From Phototrophicus methaneseepsis (GTDB taxonomy: Bacteria; Chloroflexota; Anaerolineae; Aggregatilineales; Phototrophicaceae): a DNA stretch of 64,000 nt. This document shows positions 1-8,403 of this stretch, piece after piece. A program made the translations under genes and the position numbers. The notes beneath the pieces are model-generated. The model did no database searches. It saw only the letters and a list, made by a program, of their open reading frames with translations, and had not been told where the DNA came from. Position 1 is the first letter of the stretch; the number at the start of each line of letters is the position of its first letter. The stretch is from contig NZ_CP062983.1 in assembly GCF_015500095.1 (NCBI RefSeq), positions 620,001 to 684,000 on the forward strand. Reading direction: 5' to 3'.

Positions 1-1939
1 CCGGCAGATAAACCGTCGTGATTTCCGGGTCGTAATCAGTGAGGGTCGCCATCATCATCTGGTCGCCGATCATCTTCTGGCTGCCCATGGCTCGCACGGC
101 CATATCCTCCTGGAAGGCATACACCAGCGGCGGATAGATCGCCTCGCCAGTACGATAGGCACGATGCGCCAATGTGTAGAGATACGGGCTAAGTTCATAC
201 CGCAGCCGTACATTCGCCAGATTACTCTCAACATCCCCAATCAGCGAAGGGGCCGTCTGGTAAGTGTTCTGTTGATTGGCAGCGTGGGGCCGCAAGGGCA
301 CATCCAGCAAGGCAGCATTCGCCAACCATACAGAATACATGCCTTCCATACCCAGCACCGGGTCAAAAGCTTGCCGATAAAACCCGCCGACATCCGCGCC
401 GAAGTAATCTATGCCACTCAGCGACATCTGCATTTGCACGTTCATCTGCTCCGTCAGGCTGAGCATATTCGCGGCAATATCGCCGGACCACATCGCCACG
501 CCATAGCGCTGGCTGCCCGATGTACCCGACCGCGATAAGCTGAAGGGCCGTTGATCGACATCATTGCGCGCATATCCGTCCCATATACTCGCGGACCAGA
601 GCAGGTTATACAGGTTGTGAATGGCGGCTTCATCGTGCATATCCAGCTCAGGCAAGCCCGCATACCAGGCCGCCTCACTGTAATTTTCCGGTTCACCCAG
701 GTCTGTCCAATGGCCGATGATGCCAGCATCAACCAGAGGTTGGCGGCGCACATCATGCCACCAGGCAGCCGCATCAGGGTCGCTCCAATCGACCATCCCG
801 CCGAAGCCCCACCACCCGCTCAGGCTGACCGGGTCACAATCTGCACAATCGCGCACAAGCACGCCTGCATCCAACGTTTCTTGATAATTCTCAGCAGATT
901 GCGCGACATAAGGCTCCTCAATCGTCATGAGGCTGACGCCTTCTTCATCTCGTAGCTGCGCAATAAATGCCTTGGGGTCCGGGAAGTTGGCTTCATCCCA
1001 CGTCAATGAACCCATCTGGCTTTCGCCCGCGATGCCCCCAAACCAGAGCAAATCCAGCAAGAAGCCATCAACCGGGAAATCCGCCTCACGCAGAGACGCC
1101 AGCACGCTGCTGAGTTCTGCCCAATCATCATACCCATATTCAGATACCCATAGGCCGAATAGCTGCTGTGGTGGCACAGGGGGCCGCCCGGTCAGTTCCA
1201 TATAGTCGGCCCGTAAATCCGGTAGATCACTGCCCGTCATCACATACCAGCGAATGGGGGCCTGTGCCGTACGCATCACGAAGGGGTCGGCATTAAAGCC
1301 CCAGAATTGCTGGTAAACATGGTCCACGAAGATAGCGTAATTATGGGTGTCTTCCCCCAGGGCATACATGATGGGAAACTGCGCATTACCGACATTGCCC
1401 CCGTTAAAGCTAGCCAAGCTGTTGCCATAAGCGTTCGTCATCAAACGACGATCCCCCATGAGATTGCCATCCGTACCGCCACGCCGCCGGAATTGCTCCC
1501 CCAGCCCATAAATATCGGTTGTACCCTCTGCGCTAAAGGTCAGCCCATTGATCGCGTTATCGTCATTCAAGGAAGGGCAGGCCGTCGTCAGCGTTAGTTC
1601 CGGGTCGCGCGTGCGGTCTATGATCGTGACGCACAGGCTTTCTGCATCAATTTGCAGCCGCATCTCCGGCGTGAGGATTTCATCATCTGTGGGCTGTTCC
1701 ACTAGGGATGGCCCGGGGTAATCTGTCTTGGCGACCATGGGCGAGGCCCAGATGGGGCCCTCTGCCGGGGCGGTGGGGCTAATTTCAAAATGCGCCAGGT
1801 CATCATCCAGTAGTTCAATTGTCAAATAATGGCCTGCCGCGCTGATCGTCGTCCGGTAAGGGCCTGCCTGCGCCTGACTATGCAGGGGGGCCATACACAA
1901 TAACAAGAACAAGCATAATAAACGGTTCCGCAGCATCAT
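1..1939 (-). CDS. Secreted glycoside hydrolase family 31 enzyme (3' part cut by window edge)
   Basis: Retaining alpha-glycosidase of family GH31, likely alpha-glucosidase or alpha-xylosidase. About 646 residues are visible and the reading frame is still open at position 1, so the C-terminus lies outside. The N-terminus (MMLRNRLLCLFLLLC, then a stretch ending in SQAQA) is a signal peptide, so the enzyme acts outside the membrane. The TIM barrel carries the GH31 nucleophile motif WTDLGEP (Asp about 413) and the acid/base motif WSGD (Asp about 487). Two adjacent ATG codons (1939, 1936) follow AGGGA; either could be used. It is the last visible gene of the operon that starts at 8189. The exact substrate cannot be read from the sequence. 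Confidence 0.9.
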   Translation of the reverse strand, partial: MMLRNRLLCLFLLLCMAPLHSQAQAGPYRTTISAAGHYLTIELLDDDLAHFEISPTAPAEGPIWASPMVAKTDYPGPSLVEQPTDDEILTPEMRLQIDAESLCVTIIDRTRDPELTLTTACPSLNDDNAINGLTFSAEGTTDIYGLGEQFRRRGGTDGNLMGDRRLMTNAYGNSLASFNGGNVGNAQFPIMYALGEDTHNYAIFVDHVYQQFWGFNADPFVMRTAQAPIRWYVMTGSDLPDLRADYMELTGRPPVPPQQLFGLWVSEYGYDDWAELSSVLASLREADFPVDGFLLDLLWFGGIAGESQMGSLTWDEANFPDPKAFIAQLRDEEGVSLMTIEEPYVAQSAENYQETLDAGVLVRDCADCDPVSLSGWWGFGGMVDWSDPDAAAWWHDVRRQPLVDAGIIGHWTDLGEPENYSEAAWYAGLPELDMHDEAAIHNLYNLLWSASIWDGYARNDVDQRPFSLSRSGTSGSQRYGVAMWSGDIAANMLSLTEQMNVQMQMSLSGIDYFGADVGGFYRQAFDPVLGMEGMYSVWLANAALLDVPLRPHAANQQNTYQTAPSLIGDVESNLANVRLRYELSPYLYTLAHRAYRTGEAIYPPLVYAFQEDMAVRAMGSQKMIGDQMMMATLTDYDPEITTVYLP

Positions 1940-1992
1940 CTATTCCCTAAAAATAGTCATAAAATAAGTTGCTTGACGACGCCCTATATTCT

Positions 1993-2020
1993 GGGCCCTC
2001 TCTTTATGAGGAGAAGGCCC
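1993..2020 (-). other. Stem-loop between the two GH31 genes
   Basis: A 10-bp inverted repeat (GGGCCCTCTC pairing with GAGAAGGCCC, one G-T pair) with an 8-nt loop. It lies 52 nt beyond the stop codon of the upstream GH31 gene. On the minus strand no T-tract follows, so it is more likely an mRNA-stabilising or attenuating hairpin than a full terminator. Confidence 0.55.
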
Positions 2021-2072
2021 AAGGGGTGCTAGGGTTGTGGCGGGCACACCGCAGTGCGTCCATCAGGCGAGG

Positions 2073-4760
2073 CTAAGGGGTGCGTTCGCGGTGGCTCTCG
2101 GTCACGGTCGTAATGTCATGATAGGCTACATCAACCTGCCACTGCGTATGCTGGACGTGTTCACCCAGTGCGCCGTGCTTCCAGGATTGTACCTCCGGCA
2201 CGATGATCTTGGAGCATGGCACCACATCCTGATGTTGATGGGCCGACTGCACAAAGCCAAAGTGCAGATAAGCATCCCCATAACGATAGGTGATGGCCTT
2301 ATCCTGGTTGTTGTTCCATAGGATTAACAGCACCGGGTCATGCGTATCTTTGATGAACTGCACACCAGCATCATAGAGTAGTTCACAGAGGGCGCGGATG
2401 TGGGCGGGCTGCATCATCACCAGGTAAGGCGCGATAGCATCCGGGTCCGCCAGGATTTCCTCAAAGTGCTCGGCCATCTTATTGCGCACGCCCGTATTCA
2501 GCCGGAAGGCACGCAGCATCCGCGTCAGCTTTTCCAGCTTACGATCACGATGGACTCGCAATGAGGCCTCACTCGTTTGCAGCGACACACTCAGGCGCGC
2601 GTTCGGCGTCAGTTGCAGGCCTTCAATCGTCAGGATTTCCGTGTCGCTGTCATAGAAAGAAGCCGTTTCAAGGGTGCTGCCATCCACAGTGGCCGTGATC
2701 TGTGCCATCGGTGACACACCATGGAGATGCAGCACGACGGTACGTTCCTGCGGAATCAGGCTGGTATCCCCTTCCGCGGGGTCCACTGTGACGGTGAGCT
2801 GGTCGCCGCCCCACTGCTGGCTGATGGTCGTCAGGCAAGCATGATCCTGGAGATATTCGCGCGATTCGCCATCATCTTCGTACAGGGTAAAGCTGTGATC
2901 TGCCCCGGCGAAGACGTGCAGATGAAGTTCATCCGGGTTTTCGATGCCACCCCAGCCGCTCATCGGACCCATCGGCAGGATAGCCCCGGCCTTCGCAAAC
3001 AGCGGAATATCTTTCAGCTTGCCATAGATGGCGTGCCAGCGGTTGCCCTGGTAAGTTTCGCCAGTGAAGACGTTATACCAATCGCCTTCCGGCAGCCACA
3101 CAACCTGACGTGCCAGCCCTGTATCCGGGTCTGCTGGATCAACGAAGGGCGCTGCGATAAGCTCAGAGCCGAATAGATACTGCTGCGGGCAGTGATAGGC
3201 TTCTTCCGCTTCAGGGTATTCATAGTACATGGGCAGCATCAGCGGCAAACTATCCTGGTACGCCCGCCAAGCCATCGTATAGAGATACGGAATGAGCGCA
3301 TGGCGCAGCTGCATCGTATCGCGCAGGACGTTCCGCACTTCGGCATCATCAAAGACCCAGGGCCGCACATCATAAAAATAGCCCTTGGTGCTGTGAATGC
3401 GCATAATCGGGCTGAATACACCGAACTGCACCCACCGCGTGAAGAGCTCTGTATCACCTTCGCCGCTGGTATGCCCGCCGATGTCATGGCTCCACCAACC
3501 ATAAGCGACGTTGGAAGCGGTCGGCGTCATATACGATTGGAAGCTGAGAGTATCCCAGGTGATGTAACTATCGCCGGAGAAGCCAATCGGATAGCGTTGG
3601 TGGCCTTCATTGCCCCACCGGGAGAAGATGAATGGGCGACGGGTCGTATCGCGGCCTAAATCCTGGAAGTGCAGATGGTTGATGAACCACAGCGGGTCCA
3701 GATTTTCAATTTTGCACGTCAGGCCCTGCTGCCAATCCAACCACCAGAAGTCAACGCCCATGTCCTCATAGGGGTGATGCAGTACCTCAAAATAAGCATC
3801 GGCGAAAGCCGGGTCTGTAATGTCGAACTCGACAGGCTTCTTGCTGGCTGGGTCAATGCCCATGATCTGCGCCATTTGTTCATACTGGATTTCATGCGGA
3901 TGAATGCCTTCCGCAGGGTGCAAATTCAACGCCGTGCGCAAGCCCTTCTCATGGATGAAATCAATCATACGCTTGGGGTCCGGGAACAGGTCCTCATTCC
4001 AGGTATAGCCCGTCCAGCCGGTGCTGTTGTTACCCGTCTCGGTCACATGCCAGTCCATATCAATGATACAGACGGCGAGCGGGATTTCATGCGCCTGAAA
4101 GTCATTGAGCAGCGCCTTGAGTTCTGTTTCGCTATAAGCCCAGTAGCGGCTCCACCAGTTGCCGAGGATCCAGCGTGGGATGAGCGGCATTGAGCCACTG
4201 ACAGTGCAATAATCGGCCAGGGCCGCCTTATAGTCGTGCCCATAGGCGAAGAAGTACCAATCCATTGACTCGCTGTTACGCGCTTCTAACCAGGATTGGT
4301 CGTTGAACACAAATGTTTCAGAGTCATCCAGCAGGTACCAGCCAGAGCGAGAAATCAGCCCTTCGCTGAGGGGGGTATAACCATTGACCATATCCAGAGT
4401 ACGCATGGTGCCCTTGAGATTTTCATCATCAATATCGCCAGGATGCCATTCAACATCCGTCGCTTTAACCTGGATAGACAAGCTGTGGCGCGTGAACGGC
4501 TCACCTTCTTGATAGCGCAAGACGAGGGCCGCTGTCTCGATGATGACCCAGCCGTCTTCGCCATGTACGGCGAAATCTGGCACAGGTTGTTGACGATACC
4601 ACATCGTCTGGGTGGCGCGGTCTTCAAATTGATCATTAGGATCGTATTCCAGCCGGACGAGCCGCTCCGTCAGGACCGTGAAGCGAGCATGCCCCAGGCG
4701 CACAATCGCATTACTGGACGCAATAGGTTGCACGTCCAGCCTAAACTGCTGTGGAACCAT
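2073..4760 (-). CDS. Cytoplasmic glycoside hydrolase family 31 enzyme with C-terminal extension
   Basis: An 895-residue GH31 enzyme without a signal peptide, so it probably cleaves imported alpha-linked oligosaccharides. Visible parts are an N-terminal beta-sandwich (about 1-190), the catalytic barrel with nucleophile motif WWLDWQQG (Asp342) and acid/base motif GFSGDS (Asp397), and the downstream WWSHDIGGH signature. A beta-domain resembling DUF5110 follows. About 165 extra residues at the C-terminus (from about 730) match no domain I recognise. The start follows AAGGAG at a 10-nt spacing. It lies 31 nt after the permease gene at 4792 and is surely in the same operon. The substrate subgroup within GH31 cannot be decided by eye. 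Confidence 0.93.
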   Translation of the reverse strand: MVPQQFRLDVQPIASSNAIVRLGHARFTVLTERLVRLEYDPNDQFEDRATQTMWYRQQPVPDFAVHGEDGWVIIETAALVLRYQEGEPFTRHSLSIQVKATDVEWHPGDIDDENLKGTMRTLDMVNGYTPLSEGLISRSGWYLLDDSETFVFNDQSWLEARNSESMDWYFFAYGHDYKAALADYCTVSGSMPLIPRWILGNWWSRYWAYSETELKALLNDFQAHEIPLAVCIIDMDWHVTETGNNSTGWTGYTWNEDLFPDPKRMIDFIHEKGLRTALNLHPAEGIHPHEIQYEQMAQIMGIDPASKKPVEFDITDPAFADAYFEVLHHPYEDMGVDFWWLDWQQGLTCKIENLDPLWFINHLHFQDLGRDTTRRPFIFSRWGNEGHQRYPIGFSGDSYITWDTLSFQSYMTPTASNVAYGWWSHDIGGHTSGEGDTELFTRWVQFGVFSPIMRIHSTKGYFYDVRPWVFDDAEVRNVLRDTMQLRHALIPYLYTMAWRAYQDSLPLMLPMYYEYPEAEEAYHCPQQYLFGSELIAAPFVDPADPDTGLARQVVWLPEGDWYNVFTGETYQGNRWHAIYGKLKDIPLFAKAGAILPMGPMSGWGGIENPDELHLHVFAGADHSFTLYEDDGESREYLQDHACLTTISQQWGGDQLTVTVDPAEGDTSLIPQERTVVLHLHGVSPMAQITATVDGSTLETASFYDSDTEILTIEGLQLTPNARLSVSLQTSEASLRVHRDRKLEKLTRMLRAFRLNTGVRNKMAEHFEEILADPDAIAPYLVMMQPAHIRALCELLYDAGVQFIKDTHDPVLLILWNNNQDKAITYRYGDAYLHFGFVQSAHQHQDVVPCSKIIVPEVQSWKHGALGEHVQHTQWQVDVAYHDITTVTESHRERTP

Positions 4761-4791
4761 GTATGATATTCTCCTTATTAACCCCGTGCGT

Positions 4792-5661
4792 TTAGCCTTT
4801 AACGGCGCCCAGGGTTACACCAATTTTCATATATCGCTGCAAAACAATGGCAATAAGCAGCGGCGGCAGCAATGAAATAAACGAAGCTGCCATTTGTAGA
4901 TTAACACTATAATCGTCAGCCAGATAAAACAAGCGTACAGTGATCGGCTGGGCTTGTGGATCTGTAATCACCAGGTACGGCAGCAAGAAATCCTTCCACA
5001 AAGCGACGAAAGCCAGCACAGCCAGTACCACCGTGATCGACCGAGACAGCGGGAAAATAATATTCACGAGCAGTTGCAGGGGGTTCGCCCCATCAACGCG
5101 CGCGCTGTCGATTAAATCCCGCGGGATGGTATCGAAGAAGGTCTTGAAGACGAAAATAGAAAACGCATCAACACAGTAAACCAGCCACAGGGCCCAATAC
5201 GAATTCAGCAAGCTTACGTGAATGATAGGCATATCAGCTATGGTCGTATACAACGGCACAAAGTAGGCAATGGAAGGCACCATCAGCGTCAGCAAAAAGC
5301 CCACCGTAAGGAAGCGCCCGCCGATTGGCTTTAAGATAGAGAGGCTGTAAGCCGCCGCGCCAGAAACAACCAACCGCAATACAACGCCCACACTCACGAT
5401 CACCAGCGAATTCTTGAACATGCGCACCATATCGAACTGGCGCCATGCCTGCTCATAATTCTGCCATAAGGGCGTCTGTGGGAATAAATTCAAACCCCCA
5501 GCGAAGATTTCCGTGCTGTTTTTGAGGCCGGATGTAAAGGCAAAGAAAAAGGGAAACAACGTCACCACAGCGATCAACAGCAATGCAATCGTCGCTGCCA
5601 CATAATAAATACGCCCGCCGGGTGTACGAAGCTCAATATTTGATAAAAAACCGCGTTCCAT
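4792..5661 (-). CDS. CUT1-type sugar ABC transporter permease (MalG-like)
   Basis: Inner-membrane subunit of a binding-protein-dependent sugar importer of the carbohydrate uptake 1 family, 289 residues. It has about six hydrophobic segments and the EAA loop that docks the ATPase (DSARVDGANPLQLLVNIIFP, about residues 183-202). It ends in the typical GAVKG tail. The start at 5661 follows GAGGAT. It lies downstream of the MalF-like partner at 5761 with a 99-nt gap. No ATPase gene is present in the operon, so an ATPase encoded elsewhere must energise it. By context the substrate is an alpha-glucoside or xyloside handled by the two GH31 enzymes (inference). Confidence 0.93.
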   Translation of the reverse strand: MERGFLSNIELRTPGGRIYYVAATIALLLIAVVTLFPFFFAFTSGLKNSTEIFAGGLNLFPQTPLWQNYEQAWRQFDMVRMFKNSLVIVSVGVVLRLVVSGAAAYSLSILKPIGGRFLTVGFLLTLMVPSIAYFVPLYTTIADMPIIHVSLLNSYWALWLVYCVDAFSIFVFKTFFDTIPRDLIDSARVDGANPLQLLVNIIFPLSRSITVVLAVLAFVALWKDFLLPYLVITDPQAQPITVRLFYLADDYSVNLQMAASFISLLPPLLIAIVLQRYMKIGVTLGAVKG

Positions 5662-5760
5662 AATGGTATCCTCTAAAACTCTGTCGCAGACGCTAACGCA
5701 ATGCTATCGCAAGTGCTCTCGCTGTATCAGCTCAATGTATCGCGTGGATAATCGAACGAC

Positions 5761-6702
5761 TCAGCGATCCGAAAGGCGGCTGTTGGCATATTGATAAAAT
5801 GCCGAGAACACCAGCAGCACGAGGATCATGACCACACTCCATGCAGAAGCATAGCCCATATCCAGGCGGATAAAGGCCCGGTTATAGATATGCATCGCTG
5901 GGGTCAGTGTTTCTCGTCCGGGGCCACCATTCGTCAGCAAGAACGGCTCCGTAAAGACCTGCACAACGGTGATAATCTGCAAGACCAGCATAAGCGACAT
6001 AATCGGATACAGATGCGGCAGAGAAATGTGGATAATACGCTGCAACGGTGACGCGCCATCCAATTCTGCTGCTTCATACAAATCCTGAGAGACATCTTGC
6101 AAACTCGCCAGATAGATCAGCGCTGTGGTACCAAAGCCGCTCCACGTCATCACAGCGACGAGGGCTGGCTTCGCCAGGGAAGCATCCTGTAACCACAATT
6201 GCCGTGCAATGCCAAACTGCGCCAGCAACTCATTGAGCACACCACCATCCGGGTCATAGATAAAGCGCCAGATAATCACAGCAATCGCCGCCGGGACGAC
6301 TGTCGGCAGGAAGTAAACCACCCTGAAAAAGCCCTGGAAGAAGCGCATCTCTCGCACGAGGATAGCCAGCACCACCGGGACGAGATAGCCGAGGAGTAAA
6401 CTCCATACCGTAAATTCGAGGCTGTTCTTCCAGACGACTTGCAAAGCCGGGTCCTTCAACATCAACTGGAAGTTATCTAACCCGACCCACGTCGCCTGAC
6501 CACCCAGCGTGACATTCTGAAAGCTCATCTGGATGGACTTCAGGATGGGCAGCCATGCAAACAGGGCAAAAGCTAATATCGCAGGTAGCAAGAAGAGATA
6601 GGCGACGACTTGTGTGGTGAACTTACTGCGGAATTTGGCGTAACGCGTCTCTTGGCCTTCTGACGAAGCCACATTGGGATGAAGCGTATAGGGAGAAGTC
6701 AT
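5761..6702 (-). CDS. CUT1-type sugar ABC transporter permease (MalF-like)
   Basis: Partner permease of the gene at 4792, 313 residues. After a short cytoplasmic N-terminus it has six predicted membrane segments and the EAA motif EAAELDGASPLQRIIHISLP. It forms the transmembrane pore with the MalG-like subunit. It is the first permease gene after the solute-binding protein, separated from it by a GC-rich stem-loop (6724-6748). The ATG at 6702 has only a weak ribosome binding site (GAGAC, then TAAAAA), which fits lower expression than the binding protein. Confidence 0.93.
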   Translation of the reverse strand: MTSPYTLHPNVASSEGQETRYAKFRSKFTTQVVAYLFLLPAILAFALFAWLPILKSIQMSFQNVTLGGQATWVGLDNFQLMLKDPALQVVWKNSLEFTVWSLLLGYLVPVVLAILVREMRFFQGFFRVVYFLPTVVPAAIAVIIWRFIYDPDGGVLNELLAQFGIARQLWLQDASLAKPALVAVMTWSGFGTTALIYLASLQDVSQDLYEAAELDGASPLQRIIHISLPHLYPIMSLMLVLQIITVVQVFTEPFLLTNGGPGRETLTPAMHIYNRAFIRLDMGYASAWSVVMILVLLVFSAFYQYANSRLSDR

Positions 6703-6723
6703 TTTTTAGTCTCTTATAAAGAG

Positions 6724-6748
6724 GCCGGGTGAAAACGTCTCACCCGGC
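6724..6748 (-). other. Intercistronic stem-loop after solute-binding protein gene
   Basis: A perfect 9-bp inverted repeat (GCCGGGTGA pairing with TCACCCGGC) with a 7-nt loop, 22 nt past the stop codon of the binding-protein gene. No T-run follows on the minus strand. It probably protects the binding-protein transcript from 3' decay or causes partial termination. Confidence 0.7.
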
Positions 6749-6770
6749 TTATTTATGGGCAGAGGGGTAA

Positions 6771-8189
6771 TTAACGATCCAGAACGAAAGCCTGGAAGTC
6801 CTGTGCAATTTCTGTCAAGCGGGACTGAACATCAACGTCCTCAACACTCAGAACTTCGCTCACCAGTGTACCAATTTCCAGGTAGTAATCCTGAACATTC
6901 GGGTCTGGCTCAGCCTGGATGGTGACTTCGCCACCCGTAACGGCATCCACGAAGGGGGCATAATTTTCAACGGGGAGTTTGTTGTACGGCTCGCGGAAAG
7001 CTTCGTACTGATCCTGATAATCGCCAACGAACAATGGGAGTGTTGGCATACCAACAGCTTCTGTGGTCACTTCGATAGCTGTCTGCATTTCCACCGGGTC
7101 GAACTGGCGCCACAGTTGGAAGTAAGCAGCCGCTTCTTGTTCACCTTCTGTTGCGGAGGCAGCGACCATCCACAGGTTACCGCCAGAGAGGGTGATACGG
7201 CCATTCGGGCCAGCAGGGGTCGCTGCATAGCCGAAGTCTGCCAAGTTGGCATCTGGGAATTGTGTATAAACCCAGTTGAACTGGTCACCAGCGTAAATAG
7301 CCATCGCAACGCGGTTGGAAACCAATGCTTCGGAGATGCTGCCCCAATCGAGCGTTGCGCCCGGCAGCACATCATATTCCCAACGCAGGTCCTGGACATA
7401 TTCCATAGCGTCCACAGTTGCGCCCTGGTCGAAGGTCGCGGTATAGGTGCCATCGCCATTATCGGTGATGATGTCTTGCGGGGTCGCACCGAAGCCATAA
7501 GCGATATTGGTAAAGTGCCAGCCAGTCGCGCCGCTACCATCATTGATGAAGGCGAAGCCAGCCACATTGTTGTCACGGTCGGTCATAGCAACGGCCATTT
7601 CAGCCAGTTCTTCCCAGGTTTCCGGCGGGCCATCGAAGCCAGCAGCCTCTAGCATGGGGATGTTATAAGCCAGGCCAAGGGCATAAGCGTCTTTCGGGAT
7701 GCCATAAATCGCTTCGCCTTCGCTCATCACGTCCAGAATCGCCGGGTTGAACACACCGGTGATGCCTGCTGCTTCAAGATACGGGGAGAGATCTGCAACA
7801 GCGCCCTGGCTGATGAACTTGGGCGGCTCTGTGAAATATGCGCGGAACAGGGTCGGCAGTTGGTTGCCTGCAATTAAAGCGGTATAGGCGGCGGGATCAT
7901 ATTGTAATTCCGTGCCTTCAATCGTCACATTCGGGTACAGATCCATGAAGCGCTGGGCTGTTTCTTGCCAGGTTGCGAGCGCTTCTGGTTGATCTGCAGA
8001 GGGCATTTCAGCAACAGTAATGGTAACAGGTTCACCACCGGCAATTTCTTCCGGCAGCATCAAAACATCGGGAACGGGAGCGGCGTCCTGCGCACTCACA
8101 GCAAAAATCTGTGCGCTGAACATCGCAAAAATCGCTACCAAAAAGAGCGACGTTCTGCGATAAGAAGTAAAAGACATTTTGCGAAACAT
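6771..8189 (-). CDS. Extracellular sugar-binding protein of CUT1 ABC transporter
   Basis: Solute-binding protein of family 1 (maltose-binding-protein type), 472 residues. I place the start at ATG 8189 because AGGAG lies 7 nt upstream; the open frame continues further but has no signal there. The signal peptide (RRTSLFLVAIFAMF, then AVSA before QD) suits signal peptidase I; there is no lipobox cysteine. Acidic and aromatic residues (ATWQETAQRFMDLYPNVTIE region and several Trp) are typical of sugar binders. It is the first gene of the operon running to 1. It is probably repressed through the two GAGACGTCTC operators by the divergent LacI regulator. Confidence 0.93.
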   Translation of the reverse strand: MFRKMSFTSYRRTSLFLVAIFAMFSAQIFAVSAQDAAPVPDVLMLPEEIAGGEPVTITVAEMPSADQPEALATWQETAQRFMDLYPNVTIEGTELQYDPAAYTALIAGNQLPTLFRAYFTEPPKFISQGAVADLSPYLEAAGITGVFNPAILDVMSEGEAIYGIPKDAYALGLAYNIPMLEAAGFDGPPETWEELAEMAVAMTDRDNNVAGFAFINDGSGATGWHFTNIAYGFGATPQDIITDNGDGTYTATFDQGATVDAMEYVQDLRWEYDVLPGATLDWGSISEALVSNRVAMAIYAGDQFNWVYTQFPDANLADFGYAATPAGPNGRITLSGGNLWMVAASATEGEQEAAAYFQLWRQFDPVEMQTAIEVTTEAVGMPTLPLFVGDYQDQYEAFREPYNKLPVENYAPFVDAVTGGEVTIQAEPDPNVQDYYLEIGTLVSEVLSVEDVDVQSRLTEIAQDFQAFVLDR

Positions 8190-8244
8190 GCGTTTTCTCC
8201 TAAGATGAGACTTACTAGTAATTTCTAACTGCCGGTAAATAATG

Positions 8245-8262
8245 TTTTGAGACGTCTCAAAA
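8245..8262. promoter_or_regulatory. Operator 1 of the GH31/CUT1 operon
   Basis: A perfect 18-bp palindrome, TTTTGAGACGTCTCAAAA, with the central CG typical of LacI-family operators. It starts immediately downstream of the -10 box of the minus-strand promoter, so bound repressor would cover the transcription start. A second copy of the core lies 56 bp away (centre to centre). Confidence 0.85.
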
Positions 8263-8264
8263 GT

Positions 8265-8293
8265 ATTGTATGATAGACAGCATAGGCTGTCAA
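8265..8293 (-). promoter_or_regulatory. Sigma-70 promoter of the GH31/CUT1 operon
   Basis: On the minus strand TTGACA (8288-8293) and TACAAT (8265-8270) are separated by exactly 17 nt, close to the vegetative consensus. It drives the binding-protein gene at 8189 and lies between the two palindromic operators. Confidence 0.85.
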
Positions 8294-8301
8294 GAAAATA
8301 A

Positions 8302-8318
8302 TTTGAGACGTCTCGAAA
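8302..8318. promoter_or_regulatory. Operator 2 of the GH31/CUT1 operon
   Basis: TTTGAGACGTCTCGAAA, sharing the core GAGACGTCTC with operator 1. It sits 8 nt upstream of the -35 box. The pair could let a repressor loop or clamp the promoter and could also autoregulate the regulator gene that starts at 8404. Confidence 0.8.
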
Positions 8319-8403
8319 GCATACGAATTCACATTTATAGACAGCATTCCAAACAGGGAAAGTTGCCTGTTGAATCATTTAAAGCTCTTAGAAAGGGTCT
8401 TCG

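Noticed and set aside
3192-4193. Long open frames on the + strand inside the cytoplasmic GH31 gene
   Set aside because: They are antisense to a gene with clear catalytic motifs, have no ribosome binding site or recognisable protein signature, and follow from the codon bias of the real gene.
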